From NCBI GenBank assembly GCA_038319215.1, contig JBBQCZ010000003.1, forward strand, positions 19,717 through 83,716: a DNA stretch of 64,000 bases, read 5' to 3'. The notes under the pieces were generated by a model, which saw only the letters and a program-made list of their open reading frames with translations, had not been told where the DNA came from and did not search any database. Position 1 is the first letter of the stretch, and each line of letters starts with the position of its first letter. Of this stretch, positions 26,401-33,958 are shown one piece after another. The translations under genes and the position numbers were made by a program. Source of the stretch: Bact-19 sp038319215 (GTDB lineage Bacteria; Bacteroidota; Bacteroidia; Bacteroidales; ML635J-15).

Positions 26401-27111
26401 ATCATCAGCTTCTGTTTTAAATGGCTTAAGCTTTCCTCCAGAATATTTTAATAACTCATTTGTGTTTGCTGTTTTTAAAATAAATTCTTTGTCACTTAAT
26501 GGAATTATATCTAGTATTTCCAAGTTTTCAAACAACTCGAAATATTCAAACTTTACAAGTTTATCATTATTCCAGTAATATAGACCTCTTTCCGGAATGT
26601 AGACTAATACTTTATTTCCAAACTCAAAAATGTCTATCCCAACTGCATTCGACTGCTCTAATTCCAATGAATCATTTTTATAAACAAACAATTGATGTGA
26701 AGAGCTAAAGAAAACTTCATTTGTTGTCGCAATAACTTTCTTGATTTGTCCTGGTTTGTATTCTTCAAAAATATCTATAAAGTCAGCTGTGGCGATTCCA
26801 TTTTTGTATGAAATTTTGCCAATTTGATTGTACCCGCCAAAAAAGATTTTATTTTTACTATTAATATCTAAAATTGGCCGTCCGTTTATTTTTATTAGAT
26901 TCCAATTGGTGTTGTCGTACTCCAAAATCCCATTTGCATTTCCAAAAAACATGATCGAATTTTGATCCTGAATAACACTAAAGTTTTGACTCTCTTGCCC
27001 ATAGTCTTTTGGAGAGTAATTTCTTAACCCAGGAATTCCGTTTTCATAAGTTTGGCCATAAGCTGAAACTAGGAAAAAGGATAAAAACAAATAAACAAAA
27101 AAGTTTTTCAT
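23446..27111 (-). CDS. Propeller-sensor adenylate/guanylate cyclase with C-terminal HD phosphohydrolase domain
   Basis: The protein is 1221 residues. A signal peptide leads into two-component-regulator-type beta-propeller repeats (about 25-640, e.g. 'LWVTTYNGITLIE', 'FWMGTNEDGLYKT', 'VVWFGSSDALIKY'), then a Y_Y_Y domain (about 655-740, 'DDHWSEWSKESYKEYTSL') and one membrane helix (about 747-770). A coiled coil leads to a class III cyclase domain (about 827-1007) with both metal-binding Asp positions ('TVLFADIQGFTAI', 'KTIGDAYMCAGG') and 'DIWGDTVNISSRME'. Last comes an HD domain (about 1045-1215) with 'YHNLKHTINVLY', 'AALFHDAGFMVSY' and 'ICDADLDYLG'. An extracytoplasmic signal should control cytoplasmic nucleotide synthesis, with a possible hydrolase on the same chain. 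The cyclase substrate (ATP or GTP) cannot be decided here. Confidence 0.88.
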   Translation of the reverse strand: MKNFFVYLFLSFFLVSAYGQTYENGIPGLRNYSPKDYGQESQNFSVIQDQNSIMFFGNANGILEYDNTNWNLIKINGRPILDINSKNKIFFGGYNQIGKISYKNGIATADFIDIFEEYKPGQIKKVIATTNEVFFSSSHQLFVYKNDSLELEQSNAVGIDIFEFGNKVLVYIPERGLYYWNNDKLVKFEYFELFENLEILDIIPLSDKEFILKTANTNELLKYSGGKLKPFKTEADDFLYANVYSNGIMLDKNRIVFGTQHGGLVCVDSKGKYLFSLNRDSGLRDNQITDLYASNDGKLWVTTYNGITLIETQSDISFFDSSFGFSGAVLTVNRYRNTLYAGTANGVYKCFDGNIYDNSRNVFDFRRRFEKVEGIRAMCWKLTVINDELFAITSEGIYKITDKSSRLVLKGNYGTVSSMSYFPENNLVGSTNGLLLSKFNSNTIDTIGYLKGLNYSIRTICEDYFGNFWMGTNEDGLYKTGFFNGLNITATTTHYTSKDGLPENFDWVDVFPSFHGILFTTNKGVYRYNYSTDKFEADTLLSFNFESGNNYVYPLVEDLNKNIWYSNVSEGKYERETGVLKFQGTNKKYIPYFKPFTQLREYAIETIFPEESGVVWFGSSDALIKYNGQHSNEKPQSFNCLVRSITIHNDSVINIQAGLNADPQEIHIKFADKTIRFDYTALSYNTFGDNEYQVMLIGFDDHWSEWSKESYKEYTSLVEDEYEFKVRSKDVYGNISKEASVKFVVSAPFFRTWYAFVIYIIVFGALIYLILKLNELRHAKERYSLEKQVEDRTNELAYQKEQTEQLVKKLLPQNTADEIRETGKAKTQKYEMVTVLFADIQGFTAIAEKTKPEELIKHLNNIFSSFDKIIANYNIEKIKTIGDAYMCAGGMPNKDNTNPIEVVMAALEMQRQIKVINEESSLKLEIRIGVHSGPVVAGVVGSNKLEYDIWGDTVNISSRMESHGLINKVNISENTYNMVKDFFVCQYRGKIEVKYKGEMEMYFVHEIKKVLSENSDRITPNKDFFIKLQVIKFKAIQEDILDQLGRNLPSNLYYHNLKHTINVLYIVENIANEEGVDEEEMLSLKCAALFHDAGFMVSYDNNEEIGAKMAAQTLQKYNFSVVQIETVKRLILATKMPPKPKDLLEKIICDADLDYLGRPDFIPISQNLFRELFERGKINTIEQWNKMQYKFMLSHNYFTATARKNRDIGKEAVLKELKEMV

Positions 27112-27148
27112 GTTATGAATTATGAAATTTGAACAAACTTAAGTTTAT

Positions 27149-27182
27149 TTTGTAATTTAACCAAACATAGATGTTAAATTTG
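27149..27182 (+). promoter_or_regulatory. Promoter of hydF
   Basis: TTTG (27149-27152), 22 bases, TAAATTTG (27175-27182), then 27 bases to the ATG. On the opposite strand TATGTTTG (27169-27162) may serve the divergent cyclase gene, though no matching -33 box is seen for it. Confidence 0.65.
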
Positions 27183-27209
27183 TGGTTTAAAATTTTAAAA
27201 TTGAGATAA

Positions 27210-28412
27210 ATGGCAGCTGGTAAAGAAAATAAAATCCATATTGGGATTTATGGAAGAAGAAATGTTGGTAAAAGCTCTATAATAAATAAGCTTACAGGTC
27301 AAGAAATTTCTATTGTTGCCGACTTTAAAGGCACAACAACTGACCCTGTAAAAAGGTCCTTCGAGATTATTGGGTTTGGGCCAGTAATTTTTATTGATAC
27401 CGCCGGAATTGACGATGATGGAGATTTAGGAAAACTGAGAACAGGCAAAACTATAAAAACAATTGAAACGGTTGATTTAGGAATAATAGTGATTTCTGAC
27501 AATGAATTTGGGGGGTATGAGAAAATGCTTATCCAATCTTTGAAAAATTTTGATACTCCGTTCTTTTTTGTTTTTAATAAAACAGATATTACTCAACCAG
27601 ATAAAAAACTAATTGCCGAACTTGAAGCCAAGTATAATTCTTCTGTTCTAATGTTTTCTTCGTTAAAAGAGAATAACAACGAATCTGTTTTTTCTAAAAT
27701 TACTTCAATGATACCTGAGTCTTCGCTTAAGGTAAATTCTATGATTGGTGGTTTAGTTGAAAAGGACGATATTGTTTTACTAATTACGCCTATCGATATT
27801 GAAGCACCAGAAGGTAGAATGATTTTACCCCAAGTGCAGGCAATTCGCGATACTTTAGATAATGACTGTATTTCTATAGTGTTAAAAGAAAATGCTGTTG
27901 AATCTTTTTTGAAGAACACAGGAATAAAACCAAAGTTAGTAATAACAGATTCGCAAATGTTTGGAAAAATAGATAAGTTTATTCCAGACGATATAATGCT
28001 CACTGGTTTTTCTGTTCTTCTGGCTCGGCACAAAGGAGATTTTGAAAACTATCTAGTTGGAACTCCTAAAGTTGCAAATCTAAAAGATGGAGATAAAATT
28101 CTAATTTTAGAATCTTGTAGTCATCATGTTGCATGTGACGATATTGGCCGCTATAAAATTCCAAAATGGATAAATGAATATACAGGAAAGCGACTAGATT
28201 ACATTGTTGTTGCTGGCCTCGATACTGTTCCTGGTAAAATTACAGATTATGCTTTAGTGGTTCAATGTGGCGGCTGTGTTATTACAAAAAAGCAAATAAT
28301 TAGCAGATTAAAACCAGCGGTAGACGCAGGCGTTCCTGTAACAAATTATGGAATGCTTATAGCTTATATTCATGGAATTTTCGACAGAGCGATTGCTCCT
28401 TTTGTAAAGTGA
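27210..28412 (+). CDS. hydF: [FeFe]-hydrogenase H-cluster maturation GTPase HydF
   Basis: The protein is 400 residues, the usual length. HydF is the scaffold on which the 2Fe subcluster of [FeFe] hydrogenase is assembled by HydE and HydG before transfer to HydA. The N-terminal GTPase has P-loop 'GIYGRRNVGKSS', switch 'ADFKGTTTDP', 'DTAGIDD' and 'FNKTD'. The C-terminal cluster-binding set is intact: C303-x-H305 ('ESCSHHVACDDIGRYKIP') and C353-x2-C356 ('VQCGGCVI'), with 47 residues between. It is transcribed alone; hydA, hydE and hydG are not in this window. It implies that the organism makes an [FeFe] hydrogenase. Confidence 0.95.
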   Translation: MAAGKENKIHIGIYGRRNVGKSSIINKLTGQEISIVADFKGTTTDPVKRSFEIIGFGPVIFIDTAGIDDDGDLGKLRTGKTIKTIETVDLGIIVISDNEFGGYEKMLIQSLKNFDTPFFFVFNKTDITQPDKKLIAELEAKYNSSVLMFSSLKENNNESVFSKITSMIPESSLKVNSMIGGLVEKDDIVLLITPIDIEAPEGRMILPQVQAIRDTLDNDCISIVLKENAVESFLKNTGIKPKLVITDSQMFGKIDKFIPDDIMLTGFSVLLARHKGDFENYLVGTPKVANLKDGDKILILESCSHHVACDDIGRYKIPKWINEYTGKRLDYIVVAGLDTVPGKITDYALVVQCGGCVITKKQIISRLKPAVDAGVPVTNYGMLIAYIHGIFDRAIAPFVK

Positions 28413-28489
28413 ATAAATCCTTAAGTATCTAACTAACAATGTTTTATTTACAAAGTTTATTCAGTTTTTTCTAAAATTTAAAAAATTGC

Positions 28490-28518
28490 TTTGCAAATTA
28501 AAAAAAATATTATCTTTG
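28490..28518 (+). promoter_or_regulatory. Consensus promoter of tRNA-Leu
   Basis: TTTG (28490-28493), 17 bases, TATCTTTG (28511-28518), ending 9 bases before the tRNA. The -7 box is perfect; the spacing is slightly short. Confidence 0.7.
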
Positions 28519-28527
28519 CACCCACTA

Positions 28528-28611
28528 GCCCGGGTGGCGGAATCGGTAGACGCGCTGGTCTCAAACACCAGTTCCTTCACTGGAGTGCCGGTTCGACCCC
28601 GGCCCCGGGTA
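28528..28611 (+). tRNA. tRNA-Leu (anticodon CAA)
   Basis: This is an 84-nt class II tRNA. The acceptor arm GCCCGGG pairs with CCCGGGT (first pair G-U) with discriminator A at 28611. The D arm is GCGGAATCGGTAGACGC. The anticodon stem CTGGT/ACCAG encloses loop CTCAAAC with anticodon CAA at 28562-28564, reading UUG. A long variable arm (TTCCTTCACTGGAG) and a T arm with GGTTCGACCCC follow. CCA is not encoded. An open frame runs through it but is not a gene. Confidence 0.97.
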
Positions 28612-28613
28612 CT

Positions 28614-28643
28614 ATCCCTCCTCATACGGAGGGATTTTTTTTT
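28614..28643 (+). terminator. Terminator after tRNA-Leu
   Basis: ATCCCTCC (28614-28621) pairs with GGAGGGAT (28628-28635) around a 6-base loop, followed by nine T. It separates the tRNA transcript from the dCMP deaminase gene. Confidence 0.9.
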
Positions 28644-28655
28644 AATATTACCACT

Positions 28656-29102
28656 ATGATGAATTTAACTAGTTCTGAAAAACAAAAACAATTCGATAAG
28701 CACTATCTTGAAATGGCATCTGTGTGGTCGAAAAACTCATATTGCAAAAGACGTAGGGTAGGAGCATTGATTGTAAAAGACAAGATGATTATTTCAGACG
28801 GCTTTAATGGAACTCCTGAGGGATTTGAAAATGAATGTGAAGACGAAAATAATATTACAAAAGCTTATGTGTTACACGCCGAAGCTAACGCTATAACTAA
28901 GGTGGCAAAGTCTGGAAATAATAGCTTGGGCGGAACTCTTTATGTTACCACTTCTCCTTGTATTGAGTGTTCTAAGTTAATTATTCAGGCTGGTATTAAA
29001 CGTGTTGTTTATCAAAACAAATATCATAATACGGATGGGCTTGATTTATTAACAAGAGCAAATATTGAGATCATAAATTTATCAGAAGATGAAGGAATAT
29101 AG
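28656..29102 (+). CDS. comEB: dCMP deaminase family protein
   Basis: The protein is 148 residues from the ATG at 28656 (a second ATG follows at 28659). The zinc-dependent deaminase motifs are complete: 'HAEANAITKV' (zinc His and catalytic Glu) and 'TSPCIECSKLI' (two zinc Cys). 'WSKNSYCKRRRVGALIVKD' and 'DGFNGTPEGFENECED' are typical of the dCMP deaminase/ComEB group, which converts dCMP to dUMP for thymidylate synthesis. Its 3' end overlaps the next gene by 14 bases, so the two are translated from one message. Confidence 0.92.
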   Translation: MMNLTSSEKQKQFDKHYLEMASVWSKNSYCKRRRVGALIVKDKMIISDGFNGTPEGFENECEDENNITKAYVLHAEANAITKVAKSGNNSLGGTLYVTTSPCIECSKLIIQAGIKRVVYQNKYHNTDGLDLLTRANIEIINLSEDEGI

Positions 29103-30717
29103 TAATAATCGTATCAATATTATTTTACCGGTAGTAATTTCACTGTCGGTAATATCTGGAATTTTAATTGCCGAAGTTTTTAATAAAAGCAATACAAATC
29201 AAAGTATATTAATCGCTCCTGAAAAGGATAAATTAAATATGGTAATTGATTATGTTGCTAATGAATATGTTGATGAGGTATCTCGTGAAGAATTATCTGA
29301 AATCGCTATTCCTAAATTTTTAGAAGCATTAGATCCTCACACTGTCTATTTTACTGCAAAAGAAGCAAAAGGTGTTGAAGAAGAACTTGAGGGAAATTTT
29401 GATGGAATAGGTATCCAATTTAACATATTTAGAGATACTGTTATGGTCGTAAATGTGATTGATGATGGACCATCAAAACAATCAGGTTTAAAAGCCGGCG
29501 ACAGAATTGTAAAAGTAAATGATACTCTTGTTGCTGGTGTGGGAATAACAAACGATATTGTGATGAGTAAACTTAAAGGACCAGGCGGAAGCATTGTAAC
29601 TTTAAAAATTTATCGTCGCGGAATAAAAGAACTTATCCCAATTAAAATTCAACGTGGCGAAATTCCATTGCGTAGTGTTGATGCATTTTATAAAATTACT
29701 GATAAAACTGGATATATTAAAATCTCAAGCTTTTCTAGAAATACGCATACTCAATTTATCGATGCCGTATTTACAATGAAAAAAGAAGGAATTACTTCGG
29801 TTATTATTGACTTAAGAAATAATTCTGGCGGTTATCTAAATTCTGCAACTGATATTGTTGATGAGTTTCTTGAAAATGGGAAAATAATCGTTTATACTCA
29901 AGGTAGAGCCAGAGGGAAAAAAGTTATTAATGCTACAACAAAAAGAAGTTCTTGCGCTGATTTGGAAGTTCTCGTGTTAATTGACGACTTTTCTGCTTCT
30001 GCAGCCGAAATATTAGCGGGGGCAATTCAAGATAATGATAGAGGCTTTATTATTGGAAGGAGATCTTACGGTAAAGGATTAGTTCAAGAGTCAACAACAT
30101 TCGATGATGGTTCTGTTATAAGGTTAACTGTCTCTCGTTATTATACACCTTCAGGTAGATGTATTCAAAAGTCTTATAAAAACGGTTTGGACGAATATTA
30201 TGCGGAAATTTATAATCGATATCTTCATGGTGAATTTTTAGTTGAAGATAGCATTAGTATTGTTGATTCATTAATTTATAAAACATCAAAGGGCAGACTT
30301 GTTTATGGAGGCGGGGGAATTATGCCTGATGTATTTGTACCAATTGATACGGCTGGTTACTCAAAATTATACAGCGAAATTAGTAAAAAAGCTCTGGAGT
30401 ATACCTTCTCAATCGAATATGTGGATAATAACAGAGAAAAACTTAATGGAATTAAGTCAACGGATGAATTGCTAAAATTCCTTAAAAAAGATGGCATGAT
30501 GCAAAAGTTTTGGGCTTTTGTGTCGGCTTCAGGAGTTTCAATAAGACAATCAGATGTTTATATCTCGGGTGTATATATCGAAAAGAATGTTAAGGCATAT
30601 ATAGCTAGGCAAATACTTGGAGATTCATCGTTCTATGAGATTTCAAACACTAACGATCCTGTAATCGATACTGCTCTTAATGTTATTAAATCTGGTAGAA
30701 AACTAAAGTTTGATTAG
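29089..30717 (+). CDS. S41 family carboxy-terminal processing protease
   Basis: The protein is 542 residues. An N-terminal membrane anchor or signal ('IILPVVISLSVISGILIA', about 10-28) places it in the periplasm. A PDZ domain covers about 90-185 ('GIGIQFNIF', 'SGLKAGDRIVKVND'). The tail-specific protease core contains 'TGYIKISSFSRNT', 'DLRNNSGGYLNSA', Ser304 in 'DDFSASAAEILAGAIQD' and Lys329 in 'RRSYGKGLVQES', the Ser-Lys dyad with the family's 25-residue spacing. A C-terminal helical extension follows. It trims or degrades periplasmic proteins from their C-termini. It overlaps comEB. Confidence 0.93.
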   Translation: MKEYSNNRINIILPVVISLSVISGILIAEVFNKSNTNQSILIAPEKDKLNMVIDYVANEYVDEVSREELSEIAIPKFLEALDPHTVYFTAKEAKGVEEELEGNFDGIGIQFNIFRDTVMVVNVIDDGPSKQSGLKAGDRIVKVNDTLVAGVGITNDIVMSKLKGPGGSIVTLKIYRRGIKELIPIKIQRGEIPLRSVDAFYKITDKTGYIKISSFSRNTHTQFIDAVFTMKKEGITSVIIDLRNNSGGYLNSATDIVDEFLENGKIIVYTQGRARGKKVINATTKRSSCADLEVLVLIDDFSASAAEILAGAIQDNDRGFIIGRRSYGKGLVQESTTFDDGSVIRLTVSRYYTPSGRCIQKSYKNGLDEYYAEIYNRYLHGEFLVEDSISIVDSLIYKTSKGRLVYGGGGIMPDVFVPIDTAGYSKLYSEISKKALEYTFSIEYVDNNREKLNGIKSTDELLKFLKKDGMMQKFWAFVSASGVSIRQSDVYISGVYIEKNVKAYIARQILGDSSFYEISNTNDPVIDTALNVIKSGRKLKFD

Positions 30718-30774
30718 TTTTATTAGCACTTATAGATTAAAACTGCTTTTATTCTTATCTAAAATAATATAGTT

Positions 30775-32094
30775 TTAAAAAAACAGACTTATTAAAAATG
30801 CAAGTATTAGACTTGCCGAATAAATACTGAAAACTTTTAAATTTATGTATTCTTTTGGCAAAATTTTATGTTTTTTCTTAAGATGTATCACTAAGTAAAG
30901 TTTTTCTATTACATAAGAAATAACGGTAGCAATTGCAACGCCTGGTATTCCCCAAATACTCATTAAAAATATGCTTAATGCGACGTTTATCACTATTTCG
31001 GTTAATGATGAATATAAAAATGGTTTTGTGTCTTTTAATCCTATAAGTATTGGACGTGCGAATAAAAATCGTGTTATTAGAATTAGGATATAGATATTGA
31101 ATACTGTTGCGCTTTCTTCAAAGTTGCTGTTAAATAGAATTGGGAATAGAAATTTACTTGTTAGCAAAATAAATATTGCAACAGGAAACATCCAATGCAT
31201 TAGCTTATCTGTTCCATTTTTTAACTTTACAAGTGTTTCTTTTCTTTCTCCAGGGATTGAAAATAAAGGGGTCATTGCATTTCCAAATGCATAAATAAGA
31301 GTTACAAAAAATGGTAATTCTCGTGCTCCATAGCGAAATATTGCAAGAGTAGCTTCATCATATTTATAAGAAACCAAAAAACTATCTACATATTGAGCCG
31401 AGCCGCTTAGGAGAATGCTTAATATTAGAGGGAAAGAAATTATAAGAAATTCTTTAATAAATGGAATAGAGATTTTAATCTCAGAATATTTCAGAACTAA
31501 TATAGCTAGCCATAAAAATCTAATAATATTAATAAATACAAGTCCATAAAGCCCATAACCTAAGTCATAGCCAAGAATAATTGGCAATGTAACACATAGC
31601 AGTTGAAGTATGAAAGTGATCAAACCATACACTATCATTTGTATAGGCTTGTTCTTTAGCAAATAAAGATATTCCACTATATTAGCGGGCCCAGAGACAA
31701 TAATGTACATGAATAAAATTTTCATGTATGGAATCTGGTTCCCATTTAGGCTAAAAAGAGATGAGATTAAGCTTTGAGAAAAGAAAACGAGGAATGCAGA
31801 AATTACACTTAATATTGTAAAAAGAAAAAAGATATTGAATAGTATCGGATTCTTTTCAGTTTCGCCGTAAGAATCGCTGTTTCTAAACACTGCCAACAAT
31901 GATTGCAGCATTGCACCAATCCAAAAAAAACTAACACTGCCTGCAATAAGTAAAAATGTTTCGTAAACTCCAATTTCACCGACACTTAGTTTCGACTTTG
32001 TAAAAACAATACTTATTAATAAAAGAACCCCAAATCTAATTATCTGGAATAGCTGTAAAGCTCTAATATTCGTTATGTATTTTCTTATGTCCAA
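30775..32094 (-). CDS. Polysaccharide/lipid-linked oligosaccharide flippase (MATE/Wzx-like)
   Basis: The protein is 439 residues, almost entirely hydrophobic, with about 12-14 membrane helices. The first contains 'FQIIRFGVLLLISIVFTKS' and the last 'SIYSASLILAFLISLFF'. 'GEIGVYETFLLIAGSVSFFW' and 'DSFLVSYKYDEATLAIFRYGARELPF' are typical of the polysaccharide-biosynthesis branch of the MOP superfamily, which moves lipid-linked glycans across the inner membrane. No in-frame ATG precedes the first helix; the start appears to be TTG at 32094. It is not surrounded by glycan synthesis genes, so its substrate cannot be inferred. Confidence 0.85.
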   Translation of the reverse strand: MDIRKYITNIRALQLFQIIRFGVLLLISIVFTKSKLSVGEIGVYETFLLIAGSVSFFWIGAMLQSLLAVFRNSDSYGETEKNPILFNIFFLFTILSVISAFLVFFSQSLISSLFSLNGNQIPYMKILFMYIIVSGPANIVEYLYLLKNKPIQMIVYGLITFILQLLCVTLPIILGYDLGYGLYGLVFINIIRFLWLAILVLKYSEIKISIPFIKEFLIISFPLILSILLSGSAQYVDSFLVSYKYDEATLAIFRYGARELPFFVTLIYAFGNAMTPLFSIPGERKETLVKLKNGTDKLMHWMFPVAIFILLTSKFLFPILFNSNFEESATVFNIYILILITRFLFARPILIGLKDTKPFLYSSLTEIVINVALSIFLMSIWGIPGVAIATVISYVIEKLYLVIHLKKKHKILPKEYINLKVFSIYSASLILAFLISLFF

Positions 32095-32179
32095 TTTGAT
32101 ACTATTAACTTTTTGTCTCTAATGCATACAAATTCACAGAAGTATTGATTCAATTTTAAGTGTCTAGCCTGTTTAGTTT

Positions 32180-32217
32180 GAGCTTTTTTTGAATATAATT
32201 TACAATTCAAAAAACTC
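32180..32217 (-). terminator. Possible terminator after ribE
   Basis: TTTTTTGAAT (32185-32194) pairs with ATTCAAAAAA (32205-32214), with GAG/CTC outside it. It lies 28-65 bases beyond the ribE stop on the minus strand, but is A/T-rich and so a weak call. Confidence 0.45.
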
Positions 32218-32244
32218 AGTAGGTTTAATTGTTTTAATAAGTTT

Positions 32245-32853
32245 TTAGGCTTTATTTTCGAGATAACCAGCCATAATTTTCTGTATGTATTTTCCAATTA
32301 TATCAAACTCTAAATTAACTACAGACCCAACTTTAAATGTATGAAAGTTTGTTACATCATAAGTAAATGGAATTATGGCAACGGAAAATTTATCGTCTTT
32401 AGAGTTTACAACTGTTAAGCTAACACCATTAACAGAAACAGAGCCTTTTTCAACTGTAATATTCCCTTTTGATTTGTCGTATTGAAATGTAAAATACCAG
32501 CTTCCATCCGATTCTTTAACTTCGATGCAAGTTGCAGTTTGATCAACATGTCCTTGAACCATGTGGCCATCGAGAAGTTTATCCATTGTCATGCTGCGTT
32601 CAACATTAACTTTGTCGCCAACATTTAAGTGACCCATGTTTGATTTGTCTAGAGTTTCCTGAACAGCAGTTACTTTATATACTTTTTCTGTTTTGTTTAT
32701 TTCTACAACAGTAAGGCATACTCCATTATGAGCAACACTTTGGTCAATTTTTAACTGGTCTGCAAAAGAGCAATGCAGATAAAAATGATAATTTGTTCTG
32801 TCCTGCTCGATTTTTACGATTTTTGCGGTTTCTTCTACAATACCTGAAAACAT
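32245..32853 (-). CDS. ribE: Riboflavin synthase alpha chain
   Basis: The protein is 202 residues from the ATG at 32853, which gives the invariant N-terminus 'MFSGIVEE'; ten residues upstream in frame are not conserved in character. It dismutates two 6,7-dimethyl-8-ribityllumazine molecules to riboflavin. Two lumazine-binding repeats are visible: 1-~95 with 'SVAHNGVCLTVVEI' and 'VQETLDKSNMGHLNVGDKVN', and ~96-190 with 'GHMVQGHVDQTA' and 'GSVSVNGVSLTVVN'. It has its own promoter at 32881-32913, 74 bases after dusB. Confidence 0.95.
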   Translation of the reverse strand: MFSGIVEETAKIVKIEQDRTNYHFYLHCSFADQLKIDQSVAHNGVCLTVVEINKTEKVYKVTAVQETLDKSNMGHLNVGDKVNVERSMTMDKLLDGHMVQGHVDQTATCIEVKESDGSWYFTFQYDKSKGNITVEKGSVSVNGVSLTVVNSKDDKFSVAIIPFTYDVTNFHTFKVGSVVNLEFDIIGKYIQKIMAGYLENKA

Positions 32854-32880
32854 AGTTATATTATTTTTAGTTACACGATA

Positions 32881-32913
32881 CAAACTTACATAAAAAGAAG
32901 TAAAAACTACAAA
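32881..32913 (-). promoter_or_regulatory. Consensus promoter of ribE
   Basis: On the minus strand TTTG (32913-32910), 21 bases, TAAGTTTG (32888-32881), 27 bases before the ribE ATG. No conserved FMN-riboswitch sequence is seen in the short leader. Confidence 0.72.
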
Positions 32914-32927
32914 ACAATTATCAGTAC

Positions 32928-33944
32928 TTAATTATTGTTTTCTGGTAAAAAATCATTTGATCCAATATGCCCAAAACGGGTTTCTATAAATGCAAGAATA
33001 GTTTGAATTTCTTCAACAGTTTGAGCTGTTAGTAGCTTAATTCGAGTTTCTTTAAAGTCGGGAATAGATTTAAAATACAGTGCAAAGTGCCTACGCATTT
33101 CGTAAATACCGCGCTTATCTTCTTTATATTCTATTGATTTTTGTAAATGTTCACGAGCAAAACCAACTCTTTCAATAACACTCGGACTAGGCATTTCGGT
33201 TCCTGTTGCCAAATAATGTTTTATTTCTTTAAAAATCCATGGTTTTCCAACTGCTGCACGCCCAACCATAATTGCATCAACTCCATATTTGTCGAAATTT
33301 TCTGCCGCAATTTTTCCACTGGTTATATCACCATTGCCTATTATTGGGATTTTTATTGCTGGATTATTTTTGATTTTTCCTATTAATGACCAGTCTGCTT
33401 CTCCTTTGTACATTTGGGCTCTGGTTCTACCATGAATCGTTAGGGCTTGTATTCCACAATCCTGCAAAAGAAATGCTACTTCTTCAACGTTTAAAGATTC
33501 GCTATCCCAGCCAAGGCGTGTTTTTGCTGTTACTGGAAATTTGGATGCTTTTACAACTTTTTCTGTGATTTCTTTCATCAACGGAAGATTTCTCATCATT
33601 CCTGATCCAGCACCTCGAATTGCAATTTTTTTAACCGGACAACCGTAATTTATGTCAAGTAGATCGGTGTTGGCTTCGTTTACCAGAATTGCCGCTTGCT
33701 CCATTGCATCAGGAATATGTCCGTAAATCTGTATTCCTACTGGACGCTCATGATCATATACATTTAGCTTTTGAACCGATTTGCGAGCGTCACGAATAAG
33801 TCCATCTGAAGAAATGAACTCCGTAAACATTAGGTCTGCACCGAATTTTTTACACATGTAACGGAACGAAGGATCTGTAATATCCTCCATTGGAGCAAGA
33901 ATTATAGCTTTGTCACAAAACTCAGTCTTACCGATTTTCAACAT
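32928..33944 (-). CDS. dusB: tRNA-dihydrouridine synthase
   Basis: The protein is 338 residues. It is an FMN-dependent reductase of tRNA uridines. The TIM-barrel motifs are in order: 'ILAPMEDITDPSFRYMCKKFG', 'LDINYGCPVKKI' with the catalytic Cys, 'VTAKTRLGWDSESLNV', 'LTIHGRTRAQMYKGEADWS', 'IPIIGNGDITSG' and 'VDAIMVGRAAVGKPWIF'. The helical C-terminal domain is complete. The ATG lies 14 bases after the infB stop, so it is probably the last gene of the rimP-nusA-infB transcript. Confidence 0.94.
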   Translation of the reverse strand: MLKIGKTEFCDKAIILAPMEDITDPSFRYMCKKFGADLMFTEFISSDGLIRDARKSVQKLNVYDHERPVGIQIYGHIPDAMEQAAILVNEANTDLLDINYGCPVKKIAIRGAGSGMMRNLPLMKEITEKVVKASKFPVTAKTRLGWDSESLNVEEVAFLLQDCGIQALTIHGRTRAQMYKGEADWSLIGKIKNNPAIKIPIIGNGDITSGKIAAENFDKYGVDAIMVGRAAVGKPWIFKEIKHYLATGTEMPSPSVIERVGFAREHLQKSIEYKEDKRGIYEMRRHFALYFKSIPDFKETRIKLLTAQTVEEIQTILAFIETRFGHIGSNDFLPENNN

Positions 33945-33958
33945 CAGTTAGAAAAGAA

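Noticed and set aside
28528..28611. tRNA-Leu as an integration site of a mobile element
   Set aside because: No integrase, no repeat of the tRNA 3' end, and ordinary housekeeping genes on both sides.
28491..29102. Long open frame starting before tRNA-Leu and running into the dCMP deaminase
   Set aside because: The first 165 bases are the tRNA promoter, the tRNA and its terminator; the deaminase starts at the ATG at 28656.
32085..32297. 70-residue minus-strand frame between the flippase and ribE
   Set aside because: It overlaps the conserved ribE C-terminus in another frame and is mostly A/T-rich intergenic sequence.
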